Source of the DNA: Clytia hemisphaerica | Taxonomy: Eukaryota > Cnidaria > Hydrozoa > Leptothecata > Clytiidae | Assembly (NCBI GenBank): GCA_902728285.1 | Contig: CACVBU010000738.1 | Coordinates: forward strand, 2,333,491-2,397,490 | Length of the DNA: 64,000 bases | Direction of reading: 5' to 3' | Shown: positions 49,052-58,849 of the stretch, one piece after another | How the letters are laid out: each line of letters starts with the position of its first letter | Numbering within the stretch: the stretch's first letter is position 1 | Translations under genes and position numbers: made by a program | Notes under the pieces: generated by a model | Told to the model about the DNA's origin: nothing | The model's input: the letters and a program-made list of their open reading frames with translations, nothing else | The model's database searches: none

Positions 49052-49115
49052 TATAACATCCTTTTCCCGACCAATCACAACTTGTTATTTCAGGTCACGT
49101 GATTTTATCTTGATT
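49052..49115 (-). promoter_or_regulatory. candidate promoter upstream of 49051
   Basis: Upstream of the ATG on the minus strand are an inverted CCAAT box (GATTGG, about 49071-49076) and a TCACGTGA E-box (about 49096-49103), typical proximal elements of housekeeping promoters. No TATA box at a sensible distance. Confidence 0.35.
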
Positions 49116-50153
49116 ACAGCCTCCTCCCTCAAGATACAATTTTGACTGTTTTTTAGAATAAATATTACAAAATTAACTTTTATAAAAATTAATTATATTT
49201 TATGTAAGGAAAGCTAAAAAAAACATTATTCAGATAGGTCTTATTTGTTATAATTCTGAATTGTTTTTGCTCAAAAGTCTATCGTGCTTTTTCTTCCGCC
49301 CGAATCCCGACTAAAATGTAAACAAACATTCTTTTCGTGCCTTTTTGTTTACATGATCACACCAAACACACAACCATGATAAGAGGGACTTGGACAGAGT
49401 TGTGTCTGTTTAAATTCTTTTTAATTGGTATATGGAAGCCTACAGTAAGTCTAGTATTTGTTTCTGTATTCAATGCGAGCGACAGTCTTTGAATTACTCT
49501 AGCAGAATTTTTTTTAATGATAACCAATAACGTCATATAGCTAAATTGATCTGCTCTGACTGATAGCTGTCACCTAGATACAAGATAATTTATCCCAGTT
49601 GTACTGGCTGGAGTAATTTTATTAACAATAAACTGCTGCGTTCTTCCAAACGACTATTGTGAAGTCGGGTAACTTGCATCAGTGGAGGGAAACTTGCATA
49701 GCCCTCAAATGAATGACCTGGCGCTCTGGTCATTAAAATACAAAGTTAAATCAAAACAAACCTGATTTACAAAATTTGCGGACGGCAAAATGTATATCTC
49801 CTAATCATAAGTGATGTCATGCATAATTATGTTTAATATCCAGATCCAGCTGACAATTTCAAATAATACAATATAAAAGAAAGTCCGAAAATGTTCATTT
49901 TGACTTTTCAATACATGAAAAACAACAAAGTGATTTTTTTCAAATTACAATATTTCGTACTCAAAACTAGTACATCATTCAGTATATTGTATTATGTTTA
50001 ATATCATCATTAAATTTGAGGTTACAAGTCCAGCAGACATAGAGTATAACGTGCCATCTTGAAATTTATGATCTTGCATGATTTTTGATTATCCAACCAC
50101 TCTGTTTCATCTACCCGCGACTCACACGGCAAATATGAGATTCTAAAATGGTA

Positions 50154-50699
50154 CCGTAACTTGGTCTAATGTCGACACCCCTCCTCTAATTCCGACACCC
50201 TTTTTATCAGCTGAAATTTATAGAAAGGTTGAAACTGTTTTTCTTTGATTAGTGATCAGAGAAGAATAATCCTTTTTCAATCAGTGGTTCAAGCTTTCAT
50301 ATTATTCCTTTCTCTAAAGAAGGGTGTCGGAATTAGAGGAGGGGTTACTTACTTTTGGATACTTTTGGATGTGTTTGAGCGTACCGCTCTGGCAAGAATC
50401 TTTTGATCCACACCACAATCTTCATTCAATCCATAATTCCTGAAGGAAGAAATGGATCAGCAGAGAGATTTAATGTCTAAAATTGAGTTTGAGTCGACTC
50501 TCCTGCACCCTGTATAACCACGGATTTGGGGTTCATCGGGAATTTTTTGCAAGTGTTTGTCAAGTGCATTTTTGAATTTGTCAACAGTTAAATTTTTCAA
50601 GTTTCTAATGCTCTTTGGCATTGCATTGAAAAGTTTTGCTCCTTGTATAGTCAGGGTACTGTCGCGTAAAGGGGTAGTTGACATTAGACCAAGTTACGG
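50154..50699. mobile_element. MITE family B, inserted in family A at a TA
   Basis: TA at 50152-50153 and 50700-50701. Removing the element and one TA restores the ATGGTAGAGTAGAG sequence found uninterrupted in family A copy 2. The ends CCGTAACTTGGTCTAATGTC are inverted at the right, each followed by a second copy of the CTAAT-CCGACACCC word. Its right arm is split by a LINE tail at 50346-50670. Confidence 0.85.
50346..50670 (-). mobile_element. 5'-truncated tail of a CR1-like LINE (LINE 2 family)
   Basis: On the minus strand it encodes the end of the reverse transcriptase ORF (LTIQGAKLFNAMPKSIRN ... GYTGCRRVDSNSILD, stop near 50457), closely similar to the C-terminus of LINE 2 at 54203. The 3' untranslated part matches too (AGAGCGGTACGC against AGAGCATGAAGC), with the same CCAAAAGTAAGTAA tail. 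GGGGT occurs at both borders (50341-50345, 50671-50675), a likely target duplication. Confidence 0.85.
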
Positions 50700-50866
50700 T
50701 AGAGTAGAGCTGCGAGCACAGGATTTTGTTTTGAAATTTTGCTGCTTCGATTGGTCAGTCATTCATTTGATGGCTATGCAAGTTTCCCTCCACTGATGCA
50801 AGTTACCCGACTTCACGGTATTGCATTCAGCTTTTTAATGCTTACTGACACTAACAAGGCCCGATA

Positions 50867-51098
50867 CCGTGAGATCGGGTAACTTGCATCAGTGGAGGCT
50901 AACATTCATAGCCCTCAAATGAATGACCTGACTAGTCATTAAAATACAAAGTTAAATCAAAACAAAAATGGTAGAGTAGAGCTGCGAGCGGAGCTGCGTA
51001 GTTCATTTGTTTTGAAATTTTGCTGCTTTGACTGGTCATTCATTTGAGGGCTATGCATGTTAGCCTCCTCTGATGATGCAAGTTACGCGACTTCACGG
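50867..51098. mobile_element. MITE family A, copy 2 (uninterrupted, 232 bp)
   Basis: TA at 50865-50866 and 51099-51100. The left end is CCGTGAGATCGGGTAACTTG and the right end, inverted, CCGTGAAGTCGCGTAACTTG; complementarity extends about 60 bp from each end. This short form serves as the empty-site reference for copy 1 only 49 bp away. Confidence 0.85.
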
Positions 51099-51515
51099 TA
51101 GATAATACCCTGACATTATCTGGTTTTTAAATGATACCATTTTGTTCCTGTATTTGAAACCATTGCATTGTTGGTTAATCTTATCTGAAAGCCTGGTTAA
51201 CATGTGAAGTAGGTGACAGAGGTAGATTTGGGTTAAGTCAATATTAGGCCAACTTACGATAACAAATACGACCCCCTAAGTGATTTCCTATAGTGCAACC
51301 AGATTTTAAATTTCCACCGTTGAGTTTTTTCTCATCACCTTTAGACCATCAAGAAAATTTGATTTCAACTGTAAAAAAATGATGGTTTGACAAGCAGGTC
51401 TCTTAATTCTTATCTGTCAAAAGCTTGTCCGATTTTCATTTAATATATTGTTACTGAATTATAATTTCATACTTCATATTTTAGATCAATACGAAAGGAG
51501 GTAAACATTAAAGAT

Positions 51516-51968
51516 ATGTCAACTGAAAATCTAATACTGATCATTGTTTTGGGTGGTGTCTTTCTCATTGTGGTTGCATGGGCCATCTTCTTTTGGTATC
51601 GCTACACCAAGTTTCACAGTGATTTGAATAATGATGTAGAATGCAGTGGAAGCCAACCTCAATCTCGTATTCCTATTCTGCAAAGATTGGCTCGCTCCAT
51701 AAGTGGTGGTGGACAACATAGCACAAATCAAAATAATCAAGAAAATTCTCCTTTGAATCAGTCATCCCATGATGAAGTCAATACTGTTTTGCCTGAAAAT
51801 ACTACTGTGTCACGATTAAGTCATGGACCTCCAAGTTATAATGAGTTGAGGGGAAGTTTTACACATTTGGAAAACAATGGGGAAAGTAATTCCTCACCCC
51901 CTTCATATCATGAACTAAGGGATGTTAATTCACCTGTTGTAGAAGGTGCTGATGGGGAAAACAGCTAA
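51516..51968 (+). CDS. small single-pass membrane protein with two PPxY motifs (150 aa)
   Basis: An ATG-started frame in a 3' terminal exon. An acceptor TATTTTAG ends at 51484, so the 5' leader is spliced. Residues 5-28 form one hydrophobic membrane segment immediately followed by Trp/Tyr/Arg, with no separate signal peptide, which suggests a type III or signal-anchor topology. The tail is Ser/Asn/Gln-rich and contains the duplicated motif PPSYNELR (105-112) and PPSYHELR (128-135). PPxY motifs bind WW domains of NEDD4-family ubiquitin ligases, and short membrane proteins with paired PPxY motifs commonly act as adaptors that bring such ligases to endosomal or plasma membranes. The role here is inference. 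No named homologue recognised. The frame ends at a TAA, followed by a long 3' untranslated region. Confidence 0.75.
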   Translation: MSTENLILIIVLGGVFLIVVAWAIFFWYRYTKFHSDLNNDVECSGSQPQSRIPILQRLARSISGGGQHSTNQNNQENSPLNQSSHDEVNTVLPENTTVSRLSHGPPSYNELRGSFTHLENNGESNSSPPSYHELRDVNSPVVEGADGENS

Positions 51969-52830
51969 TCTCGTTTGGTATACTTGCTACTCGTGTGCTG
52001 CATAACCTTTTTCAGGAAGTTTAGAAAAAGGGGGATCAATATCTTTGTTGAGATTTACATTTCAGAATTCTTCACAGGAACAACGTTAAACAAAGGCAAG
52101 TAATGTTTAAAATTTATGAGCATTGTAAATTTTTAAGAGAAAATCTAAAATTTCTTTAGCCAAAATGACCTGGAGAGTATACTACAGTTATTGTATTTTT
52201 AGCAATTCCTTAAACTTCAAAGGGTGTATTTTTACTTAGTTTTATATTTGTCTTTAATCTTTATTATGATACACTGAAATCTGAACTCTCCCATTCTTGC
52301 GTGAAGCTTTTTCGCTAGCAATTTCTTAGCACAATGCTTTGCTTTTTCGTGCTTTTTTCTGTATTGATCTTTCAATTGGTCAATTTTCAGCCTTAGAATG
52401 AAAGCTATGAAACATTTTTTTTTTCTATTTTCTAATTTTCTTTTTTGAACATTCTTAAGAGCGTTTTGAAACTGAACACTAAGTAAGAAATACATTTAAT
52501 TTCTCATGACACCAAGCGAAGCGAGCTTAATTATGATTGAAGTTATTATGTGAAATATATTTTGAAGTATATATTAAATTTTTTTAATAATGAAAGTAAA
52601 TATTTTTATATTTGATAAGGTGCACCTTGTAAATAGTGAACTAATAAGCACTGCATTTTTGCATTTTAAACCAGATTTTTTATAATATTTTTATATTAAT
52701 TTCTATAATCATGGATAACTTAACTTTTTTACATTTGAACATTTTGCAATTATTATATTGTTCCGTATTATTAACAATTATAGTCCTTATTCATGGATTT
52801 TAAAAATCAATAAACTTCGAAACTAAAATT
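51969..52830 (+). other. 3' untranslated region of the PPxY gene with AATAAA at 52809-52814
   Basis: AT-rich sequence without a coding frame on the plus strand. The first good poly(A) signal, AATAAA in TCAATAAAC, is about 845 nt downstream of the stop. The Lys-rich minus-strand frame at 52232-52495 is a shadow of T-rich sequence. Confidence 0.5.
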
Positions 52831-53215
52831 TGCTTTTCCCATTTAATCCGCAGTCATAAAGAAGACAAATAGCACACTGCATTGAATGTAAGAATAGTTA
52901 CAACATAGTTATTATAAAAAACCCCGGTCTGGCAATGTATTGTTTTAGCTTTTTGTTCAATTTTCGTTTGTTATAAACAAAAGACAAGTTGCGATCTGCA
53001 TACTTTTTTATCACGTTACCAAAATCTTCTCTTGGGATTTTCTAATCACATGATCAAAAAGTTTGCAAAATAAATCGATTTTGGTACGTAAGCTCCATCT
53101 TTTAACCATAAAAAAAGACAAAAGCCTTTCAGACCAGTGTTTTTATAATGACTATGCTTAATAATAGCCTGGCAATAAGGATCGTAATTTTGTAGTTTAA
53201 AAAATACCTAACTAA

Positions 53216-53480
53216 TAGCCGCTCCTCTCCCGCTAATTAATTTTTCGAAAATTTTCCACCCATGACATTCTAATTCCACCCCCCCCCCCGCTTATTAATT
53301 TTTGGGAATATGTTTTTGAAAGTTCCCCTCTTTTGTCCTTAATTCTGTCTGCTGTATTAGCCTCCTTTTCAAAAAATTTTTACCCAGGACATTTTTATTT
53401 CAACCTCCTCGCTTATTAGGTTTTGAGAGTTTTTCCAACCCCCCCCCCCCGGCTATTAGGTACCCGAGAGTATTTAACTT
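53216..53480. repeat. degenerate C-tract repeat (TTATTA-TTTT-CCCCCC)
   Basis: Three or four imperfect units combine GCTTATTA or GCTATTAGG, a TTTTTG-GA stretch and a long C run (53279-53289, 53440-53450). A related stretch with GAATAAACG and AAAGCGGCCCCCTCGAG follows at about 53930-53975. Probably remains of a dispersed repeat. No gene. Confidence 0.45.
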
Positions 53481-53567
53481 CCCCCGTTTTTGTGTTTTTG
53501 ATTGTGAATATTTTACCGAACAGGCTGAGTGAGCTTTCCGTGTCTTTGCTCGAAAAATGAGTCACAT

Positions 53568-53625
53568 AGACCTTTTCATAAATTACGTCACGAACATCAC
53601 TAACAATTACCATGGTGATTGTGAA
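53568..53625. repeat. AGACCTTTTCATAAATTACG dispersed repeat end
   Basis: AGACCTTTTCATAAATTACG followed by TCACGAACATCAC and, slightly further, CCATGGTGATT. The same three blocks occur in the same order at 60858-60922, and the first occurs inverted at about 30682-30702. Confidence 0.55.
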
Positions 53626-54202
53626 AGACTGGGACAGTTTTAGTGTGGTAAAAAAAATGCCCGCGCGGCAATTGGCGGCTACGGTCGAAAAGGTGTATTT
53701 GTGGCGAATAAAGGGTCATGTGTCAATCGAAAAGTCCCTCTAATTCTATATAAACATGAAAAAGATATCGTGGAAAAGTTGTGGGGAAATAAGTAAGCAT
53801 CCGTATGAACGAGAATCAAAAAAAATATTGAAGATTTACTAAATAAATTCTTCGCATTCAATTATCTCCGAAATTAGTCAGCGCGTATCGTGTATAGAAT
53901 TCACGTCCGGGAGTTACTGTATTTCTTCGAATAAACGGCCCTTTCTTTAAAGCGGCCCCCTCGAGTAAACACCCCTCCTAAACACTAAACTAGCAATTAG
54001 CTGTCGCTATGAATGCCCCGCCGATAGCAGATATTAGCCCAGAGGAACTTAGTCATGAAGAGAGCAAGGGAATCATAATATAATACTTACTTACTTTTGG
54101 TTACTTTTGGTTGTCTTCGAGCTTCATGCTCTGGCAAGAAACTTTCTGCTTCACACCACAATGCTGCATCCATCAAACCTGAATAAGGAAGGATGTCAGC
54201 AG

Positions 54203-56029
54203 CTAAACAGTTTTCATGTCAAGAATGGAGTTAGAGTCGGCTCTCCTGCACCCTGTGTAACCATGAATCTGTGGCTCGTCTGGGATCGAACTGAGGTGTC
54301 TGTCTAGAGAGTTTTTGAACTTTTCGACTGTAACATTCTTCATATCTCTAATACTCTTGGGCATTGAATTGAATAATTTAGCACCTTGCACAACAAGCGT
54401 GCTATCATGTAGTTTTGAACTATGGGTGCGAACACACATCCTTCCCAATCTTGGGAGTTCCTTGAATTGAAATTTATTGTTGATGTTTGGAACCAGATTT
54501 TCAGCTATTTTCCATGTATACAGGATCCGATATCTCTCCCTTCTTCTTTGAAGTGAGTAAAGTTTTAGCTTTTTCAGACAATCCCAATAGTTTTTTGGAG
54601 TGCCAGTTATTCTTTTGAGAAATGATTTTTGGATTTCTTCTAATCTTTGGGTAGAACTGACAGCACTTGGACTCCATAGGACTGAGCAATATTCAATGAC
54701 TGGAATAACCAATGATTTGTAAAGAGTAAGCATTAGTTGGGGTAAACGCGAAGAGAAAGTCCGCAGAATCCAGGAAATCAAGTTTTTTGCTTTCTCAATG
54801 ACTGAATTTATTTGATGTGTAAAGACAGCATCATCTGACATTAGTACTCCCAGGTCCTTCACAAATTTCTTCCTTTCGATATTTTCTCCTGAAGGGGATT
54901 TGTAGTGAGTTTGGTTTTTTATTTCTTCATCTGGACCATAGCGTAGAAGTTCAAACTTTGTGTCATTTAGTTTCATGTTGTTTTCTTCAGTCCAGTCATA
55001 GACTTTTTCTAGTTCTTTTTGAAGAATTTCAACATCCTTTGTGTTTTTGATTGATTTGGTGGCACGTGTATCATCAGCAAATGATTTCAATATACAGTAC
55101 AGTACTTTTTCATCAATGTCACCAATCAATATTAGAAATATAAGAGGTCCCAATACACTGCCTTGAGGGACTCCTGAAATTACTTTCTGGGCTTTGGACT
55201 TGACACCATTTACTATTACTGTTTGATATCTTTCAGTAAGGAATGATTCAATCCATCTGTGGATTGGTCCGGATATACCCAATTGCTTTAATTTCCCAAG
55301 TACAACTGCATGATCGACTTTGTCGAAAGCCTTTGAGAAATCAAGGTAAACAACATCTGCATTCATACCCTCATCTAATATGTCAAGAATGAGGTCGTGT
55401 TGCTCGAGAAGCTGACTAAGGCAGGATCTCCCACTTCTGAAACCATGTTGGTTTGGATTGAAAAGGTCATTGTTGTTCATGTGATTTACAATATGATTTC
55501 TCAATATTTTCTCGAAAATTTTTATCACATGCGATGTGAGTGCAACAGGTCTGTAGTTGGCAGCCAGAGATCTGCTTCCTCCTTTGTGAATTGGTGTTAT
55601 GGTGCATTTTTTCAGTTCAGATGGAACAAGACCTATTTCTAGGCTTTTCTTCCAGAGTAAACACAGTGGAACGGATAACTCATCTTTGCATTTTTTGAGA
55701 AACATAGCTGGAAATCCATCAGGTCCTGCAGAAGATGATGGAGACAGCTCATTTATTGCTTTAACGATGGAGTCTTCTGTTATGTTAATCTCATCAATCT
55801 TGATGTTTCTTTTGTCTTGGTTAGGTTGTGGTTGTGGTTGCTTTGGTTTACTGAACACTTTAGCATATTGGTCGGCTAAGAGATCAGCCATTTCTTTGCT
55901 TCTTTGTGTAAGTTCTTCATTGCAATTCAATAGGGGTCCGATATTAGACCGAATTTTCGATTTCTTTTTTGCATAGGTAAAGAAATATTTTGAATTCTTT
56001 TTAATTGAGTCAATCACTTTGCTTTCCAC
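54203..56029 (-). CDS. LINE 2 reverse transcriptase
   Basis: RNA-directed DNA polymerase with KKNSKYFFTYAKKKSKI, the INELSPSSSAGPDGFPA entry block, the palm motif VVYLDFSKAFDKVDHAV, GVPQGSVLGPL and catalytic FADDTRA (near residue 315). The C-terminal end KSIRDMKNVTVEKFKNSLD ... GYTGCRR-DSNSILD is shared with the truncated copy at 50 kb. The frame is joined to the endonuclease upstream only through two frameshifts, near 56150 (an A-rich run) and near 56035, with the bridging residues readable in a third frame between them. No real start codon exists at 56029. Confidence 0.88.
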   Translation of the reverse strand: MESKVIDSIKKNSKYFFTYAKKKSKIRSNIGPLLNCNEELTQRSKEMADLLADQYAKVFSKPKQPQPQPNQDKRNIKIDEINITEDSIVKAINELSPSSSAGPDGFPAMFLKKCKDELSVPLCLLWKKSLEIGLVPSELKKCTITPIHKGGSRSLAANYRPVALTSHVIKIFEKILRNHIVNHMNNNDLFNPNQHGFRSGRSCLSQLLEQHDLILDILDEGMNADVVYLDFSKAFDKVDHAVVLGKLKQLGISGPIHRWIESFLTERYQTVIVNGVKSKAQKVISGVPQGSVLGPLIFLILIGDIDEKVLYCILKSFADDTRATKSIKNTKDVEILQKELEKVYDWTEENNMKLNDTKFELLRYGPDEEIKNQTHYKSPSGENIERKKFVKDLGVLMSDDAVFTHQINSVIEKAKNLISWILRTFSSRLPQLMLTLYKSLVIPVIEYCSVLWSPSAVSSTQRLEEIQKSFLKRITGTPKNYWDCLKKLKLYSLQRRRERYRILYTWKIAENLVPNINNKFQFKELPRLGRMCVRTHSSKLHDSTLVVQGAKLFNSMPKSIRDMKNVTVEKFKNSLDRHLSSIPDEPQIHGYTGCRRADSNSILDMKTV

Positions 56030-56089
56030 GTGACGCTTGACTCATTAAAAGATTTTGAAGTTTTTTCTCAATTTGTAAAAGTTCATCTT

Positions 56090-57175
56090 TTATCTTGTCT
56101 TTCTTGGATTTGGAGTTGGTGTGTAAAAGTTTTTTTGTAATTTTTTTCTTCTTCTTTTTGTAAGAGAGTGACGGTATCTCTCAGCTTTTGATTTCGTTTT
56201 TGATGTGGTCTTGGCCTTCACGGGAACTCTGCTTTCGCATATTCTGTAGCATATGTTGTTGAAGGTTTCCAAAATAACATCTGGGTCTTCAGTATCGAAC
56301 TCACTTGGCCAGTTGACATATTTGAGATCATCTTTAATAGTTTCCCAATCAATGTCATCAGCAAAATAATTCAGTGTGTTGAATTTTGTGCGTGGCTCTT
56401 GTTGATCGTCGTCCAGAAAGGAGTTTTGAACTTTCAGAGTTGTTGATACTAGTACAATTTCGTGATGTGATGTGCTTTGCAATACAGGTACTGTTGTGTA
56501 GCTGTGTATTATTTGTTCGTTGTTAGTGAAAACAAGGTCTAATGTATTTCCGTCCTTGTGTGTTGGCAAATCGATATATTGTGACATGAAGAATTCGTTG
56601 CAAAACTGATTCAAAGAGTTTAGAATAAGACGGTCGTTGATAGTACATCCTGATTTTGGAAGGCCCTCAGGCCAAGTTGCTTTTGGAAGGTTGAAATCAC
56701 CTCCAAAAATGATATTTGGTACGGTTTCTAACTTTGAAAGTGCATTTTTTACACCATTGATAGGAATGATAAAATCATTTGCGGTTGAAGGATTACCATT
56801 TGCTTTGTCGTCAGGTTGTCGGTAGACTACCAGGATAGCCAGATTTTCGATGCTTGAGTATAGGCAAAGAAGTTGTACACTGGGCGAGGAGTGAGAATAG
56901 ATTTTTTCGCATGAAGCTGCAATATCATCCCTGACATAAAAACAAACTCCACCAGTAAATCTGCCTCTAGATTTCTTCTTTCTTGTTGAATCACATCGGA
57001 AGGGAGTGAAACCTTCTACTTTAAGTTCTGCGTCTTTATGGTTATATAACCAAGTTTCTGACAATCCAACAAAAAGTTGGTTTTCATTACAAACATTATC
57101 TTTAATAAAGGGAACTTTGCTGGGTACTGTTTGTGGACAAAGCCCTTGTATGTTAAAAAATGCAAAGCTATTCAC
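56090..57175 (-). CDS. LINE 2 endonuclease
   Basis: Apurinic-type endonuclease that starts ORF2. Recognisable motifs: FFNIQGLCPQ, GLSETWL, VVYRQPDD, GGDFNLPKATW, LDLVFTN and SHHEIV (the usual Ser-Asp-His is Ser-His-His here). The frame is open upstream of the listed GTG and overlaps the end of ORF1 in a different register (PNANIPVVNSF), so ORF2 either begins inside the end of ORF1 or is reached by frameshifting. It terminates early at 56090 because of a shift in an A-rich run. Confidence 0.85.
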   Translation of the reverse strand: MNSFAFFNIQGLCPQTVPSKVPFIKDNVCNENQLFVGLSETWLYNHKDAELKVEGFTPFRCDSTRKKKSRGRFTGGVCFYVRDDIAASCEKIYSHSSPSVQLLCLYSSIENLAILVVYRQPDDKANGNPSTANDFIIPINGVKNALSKLETVPNIIFGGDFNLPKATWPEGLPKSGCTINDRLILNSLNQFCNEFFMSQYIDLPTHKDGNTLDLVFTNNEQIIHSYTTVPVLQSTSHHEIVLVSTTLKVQNSFLDDDQQEPRTKFNTLNYFADDIDWETIKDDLKYVNWPSEFDTEDPDVILETFNNICYRICESRVPVKAKTTSKTKSKAERYRHSLTKRRRKKLQKNFYTPTPNPRKTR

Positions 57176-58541
57176 TACTGGAATGTTTGCATTGGGTTGA
57201 ATGGTAGTTGAGGGATTTGGAATGGTGGTCTGAGCGGTAGTCCTTGTGGGGGTATCAGATGAGTCTGTTGTGGAGGTATTTGGTGAGTCTGTTGTGGAGG
57301 TATTTGGTGAGTCTGTTGTTGAGGTAATTGATGAGTCTGTTGTAGGTTTTGTACTTGAAATTGAATGTCTTGGATTTTCTGTCCCAGTGTTTCCAGAATT
57401 TCTTCCTTCAACAGACGAATCATATCTAAAAAATGACCAGGCTCTTGTTTGTTATTGTTTGATTGTTTGTTATTGTGCGCTACACTACTTTTCACAGTTG
57501 GAGGTTGTCTTTTTGTTCCTTTTACATGAGCAAAACGACAGGATTCTGAAAAGCATTCTCCTTTCCGAAGGGAATCTAAACACATTTTTGGATGAAAGTC
57601 CTTGCATTTAGTTCCAAGGTTACATCCTCTTGGTTGCCTTGTTCCATGTTGTGTGAACTTGCGACACATTTTAGGGTGAGTGTAGTTGCATTCCTTTCCT
57701 TTTAGGCCATGCTTGCATGTTCCACTTTTGTAAAATTTGCAGATTTGGGATTTCTTTTCATTATCTTTGATTTCGCCTCTTCTTGTTTTGTTGGTTTCGT
57801 CATCTTCACTTTGTTTACCAGCAGAGAAATTATAATCAGATGACTGGTCAATGTCGACAACATCAACATCAGTTGTTGAATCGGTTGTGACTGTAAGGGT
57901 TGTATCCTGAGCTTCAGTATTTATTGGATGATGGTTGTTCTGAGTTTGGGATGTACTTTTTGTACGTTTTTTACGCTTACTATTCCCTTCTTCATCACTT
58001 GGAATGGTAGTAACTTTACAGGGATCGCAAATGTAAAACATTCCTGGTAGATTTAGAGGGTTGACCAAGGTTTTGAAGACATCCGCATCTACAGGTTGGT
58101 TGAAATCATTTGTAGCAATTGATGCAAGATTTAACCAACAAGGTTTGTGGACCCCTTGGCCACAAATGGCACATTCGAGAATCGGACAGTCATGAAGGCT
58201 GATACGATACCTTCTTTTGCAAACTGAACAATTGTCTGGAAGAAGGTTTTGGATTTTACAGGTTATCAGGTGTGATAACGCCTTCTTTGTTTTATCCTCG
58301 AAATGCTGTATTTTTAAAAATTCTGCAGTCTCTTTCAGCAATTCAACCTTCTCTTTGTATATGTCCTTTTCAATCTGTGCTACACTTTTGCCAAATTGAT
58401 ACTTTCGCACACAGATTTCACTGCTTTAGATGAAGTATTCAGACATAATTCAGCAATTAAGTCTTCTATTTCTGACTGATTTTCTTCAACTTGAGATAGC
58501 TTTTCTGTTTCGCTAACACTTTCAGGGGTGTTCTCCGTCAT
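57175..58541 (-). CDS. LINE 2 ORF1: PHD-like plus three CCCH zinc fingers
   Basis: Presumed nucleic-acid-binding chaperone of the element RNA particle. The start ATG is at 58539-58541; an acidic N-terminus runs to about 58420, where a two-base shift (TGTG) moves the frame to that of the main body. The body has a PHD/RING-like cluster (NCSVCKRR, ILECAICGQGVHKPCW, FYICDPC), a basic KRKKRTK stretch, then three CCCH fingers (CKFYKSGTCKHG...CNYTH, CRKFTQHG...CKDFH, CLDSLRKGECFSESCRFAH). The C-terminal repeat has 8-residue QQTHQIPP units (24-bp DNA repeat, about 57246-57345). ORF1 ends at TAG overlapping the upstream extension of ORF2. Confidence 0.82.
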
Positions 58542-58849
58542 GGTGCGAGTGCAGGAGAACCAAAACAGTAAAGTAATAAGAAAAAGGTACTTCCTTTCAA
58601 TGAAAGATTGAAGTGTCTTGAGAAGTGAAACAATCGATAAAATAAAGGATCGGTACCTGCTCAGCTACACATGGGAACCCAGGTGTTCTCTTGTCATGTG
58701 TAGCTGATCCTAGGTCAAATGCTGTGAATATCAATCCTTCTTTGTCAGAATGAGAAGATGTGACAAACTTTCCACAGTGACAAAAACCAACCAGTTTCCC
58801 AACAAGTTCCGTTACGGCCACTTGAAACAAGCGGGTAGCACTGGTATTT

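Larger units (their letters stand above)
49657..50818. mobile_element. MITE family A, copy 1, containing nested elements
   Basis: TA at 49655-49656 and 50819-50820. The terminal inverted repeats of about 60 bp contain GTCGGGTAACTTGCATCAGT and the AACTTGCATAGCCCTCAAAT segment. The outer ends and internal flanks match copy 2 (50867-51098). Its interior is enlarged by about 390 bp of unassigned sequence and by the family B element at 50154-50699. Confidence 0.8.
54084..58541 (-). mobile_element. CR1-like non-LTR retrotransposon (LINE 2), nearly full length
   Basis: Minus-strand order: ORF1 (PHD-like and CCCH fingers), endonuclease, reverse transcriptase, about 120 nt of 3' untranslated region, then a short tandem tail of CCAAAAGTAA / GTAA units (54084-54105) instead of poly(A). 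Ends in short tandem repeats are typical of the CR1/L2 group. The 5' limit is uncertain; the ORF1 ATG is at 58539-58541 and element sequence probably extends to about 58830. Several frameshifts break both ORFs, so this copy is inactive. Its closest relative in the window is the tail at 50346-50670. Confidence 0.88.

Noticed and set aside
55397-57611. Plus-strand frames opposite LINE 2
   Set aside because: Antisense shadows of the RT, endonuclease and the ORF1 repeat region.
58597-58830. Minus-strand 77-codon frame with C-x-C motif upstream of LINE 2 ORF1
   Set aside because: No ATG-based start (it opens at a non-ATG codon), no recognisable domain; more likely LINE 5' untranslated sequence.
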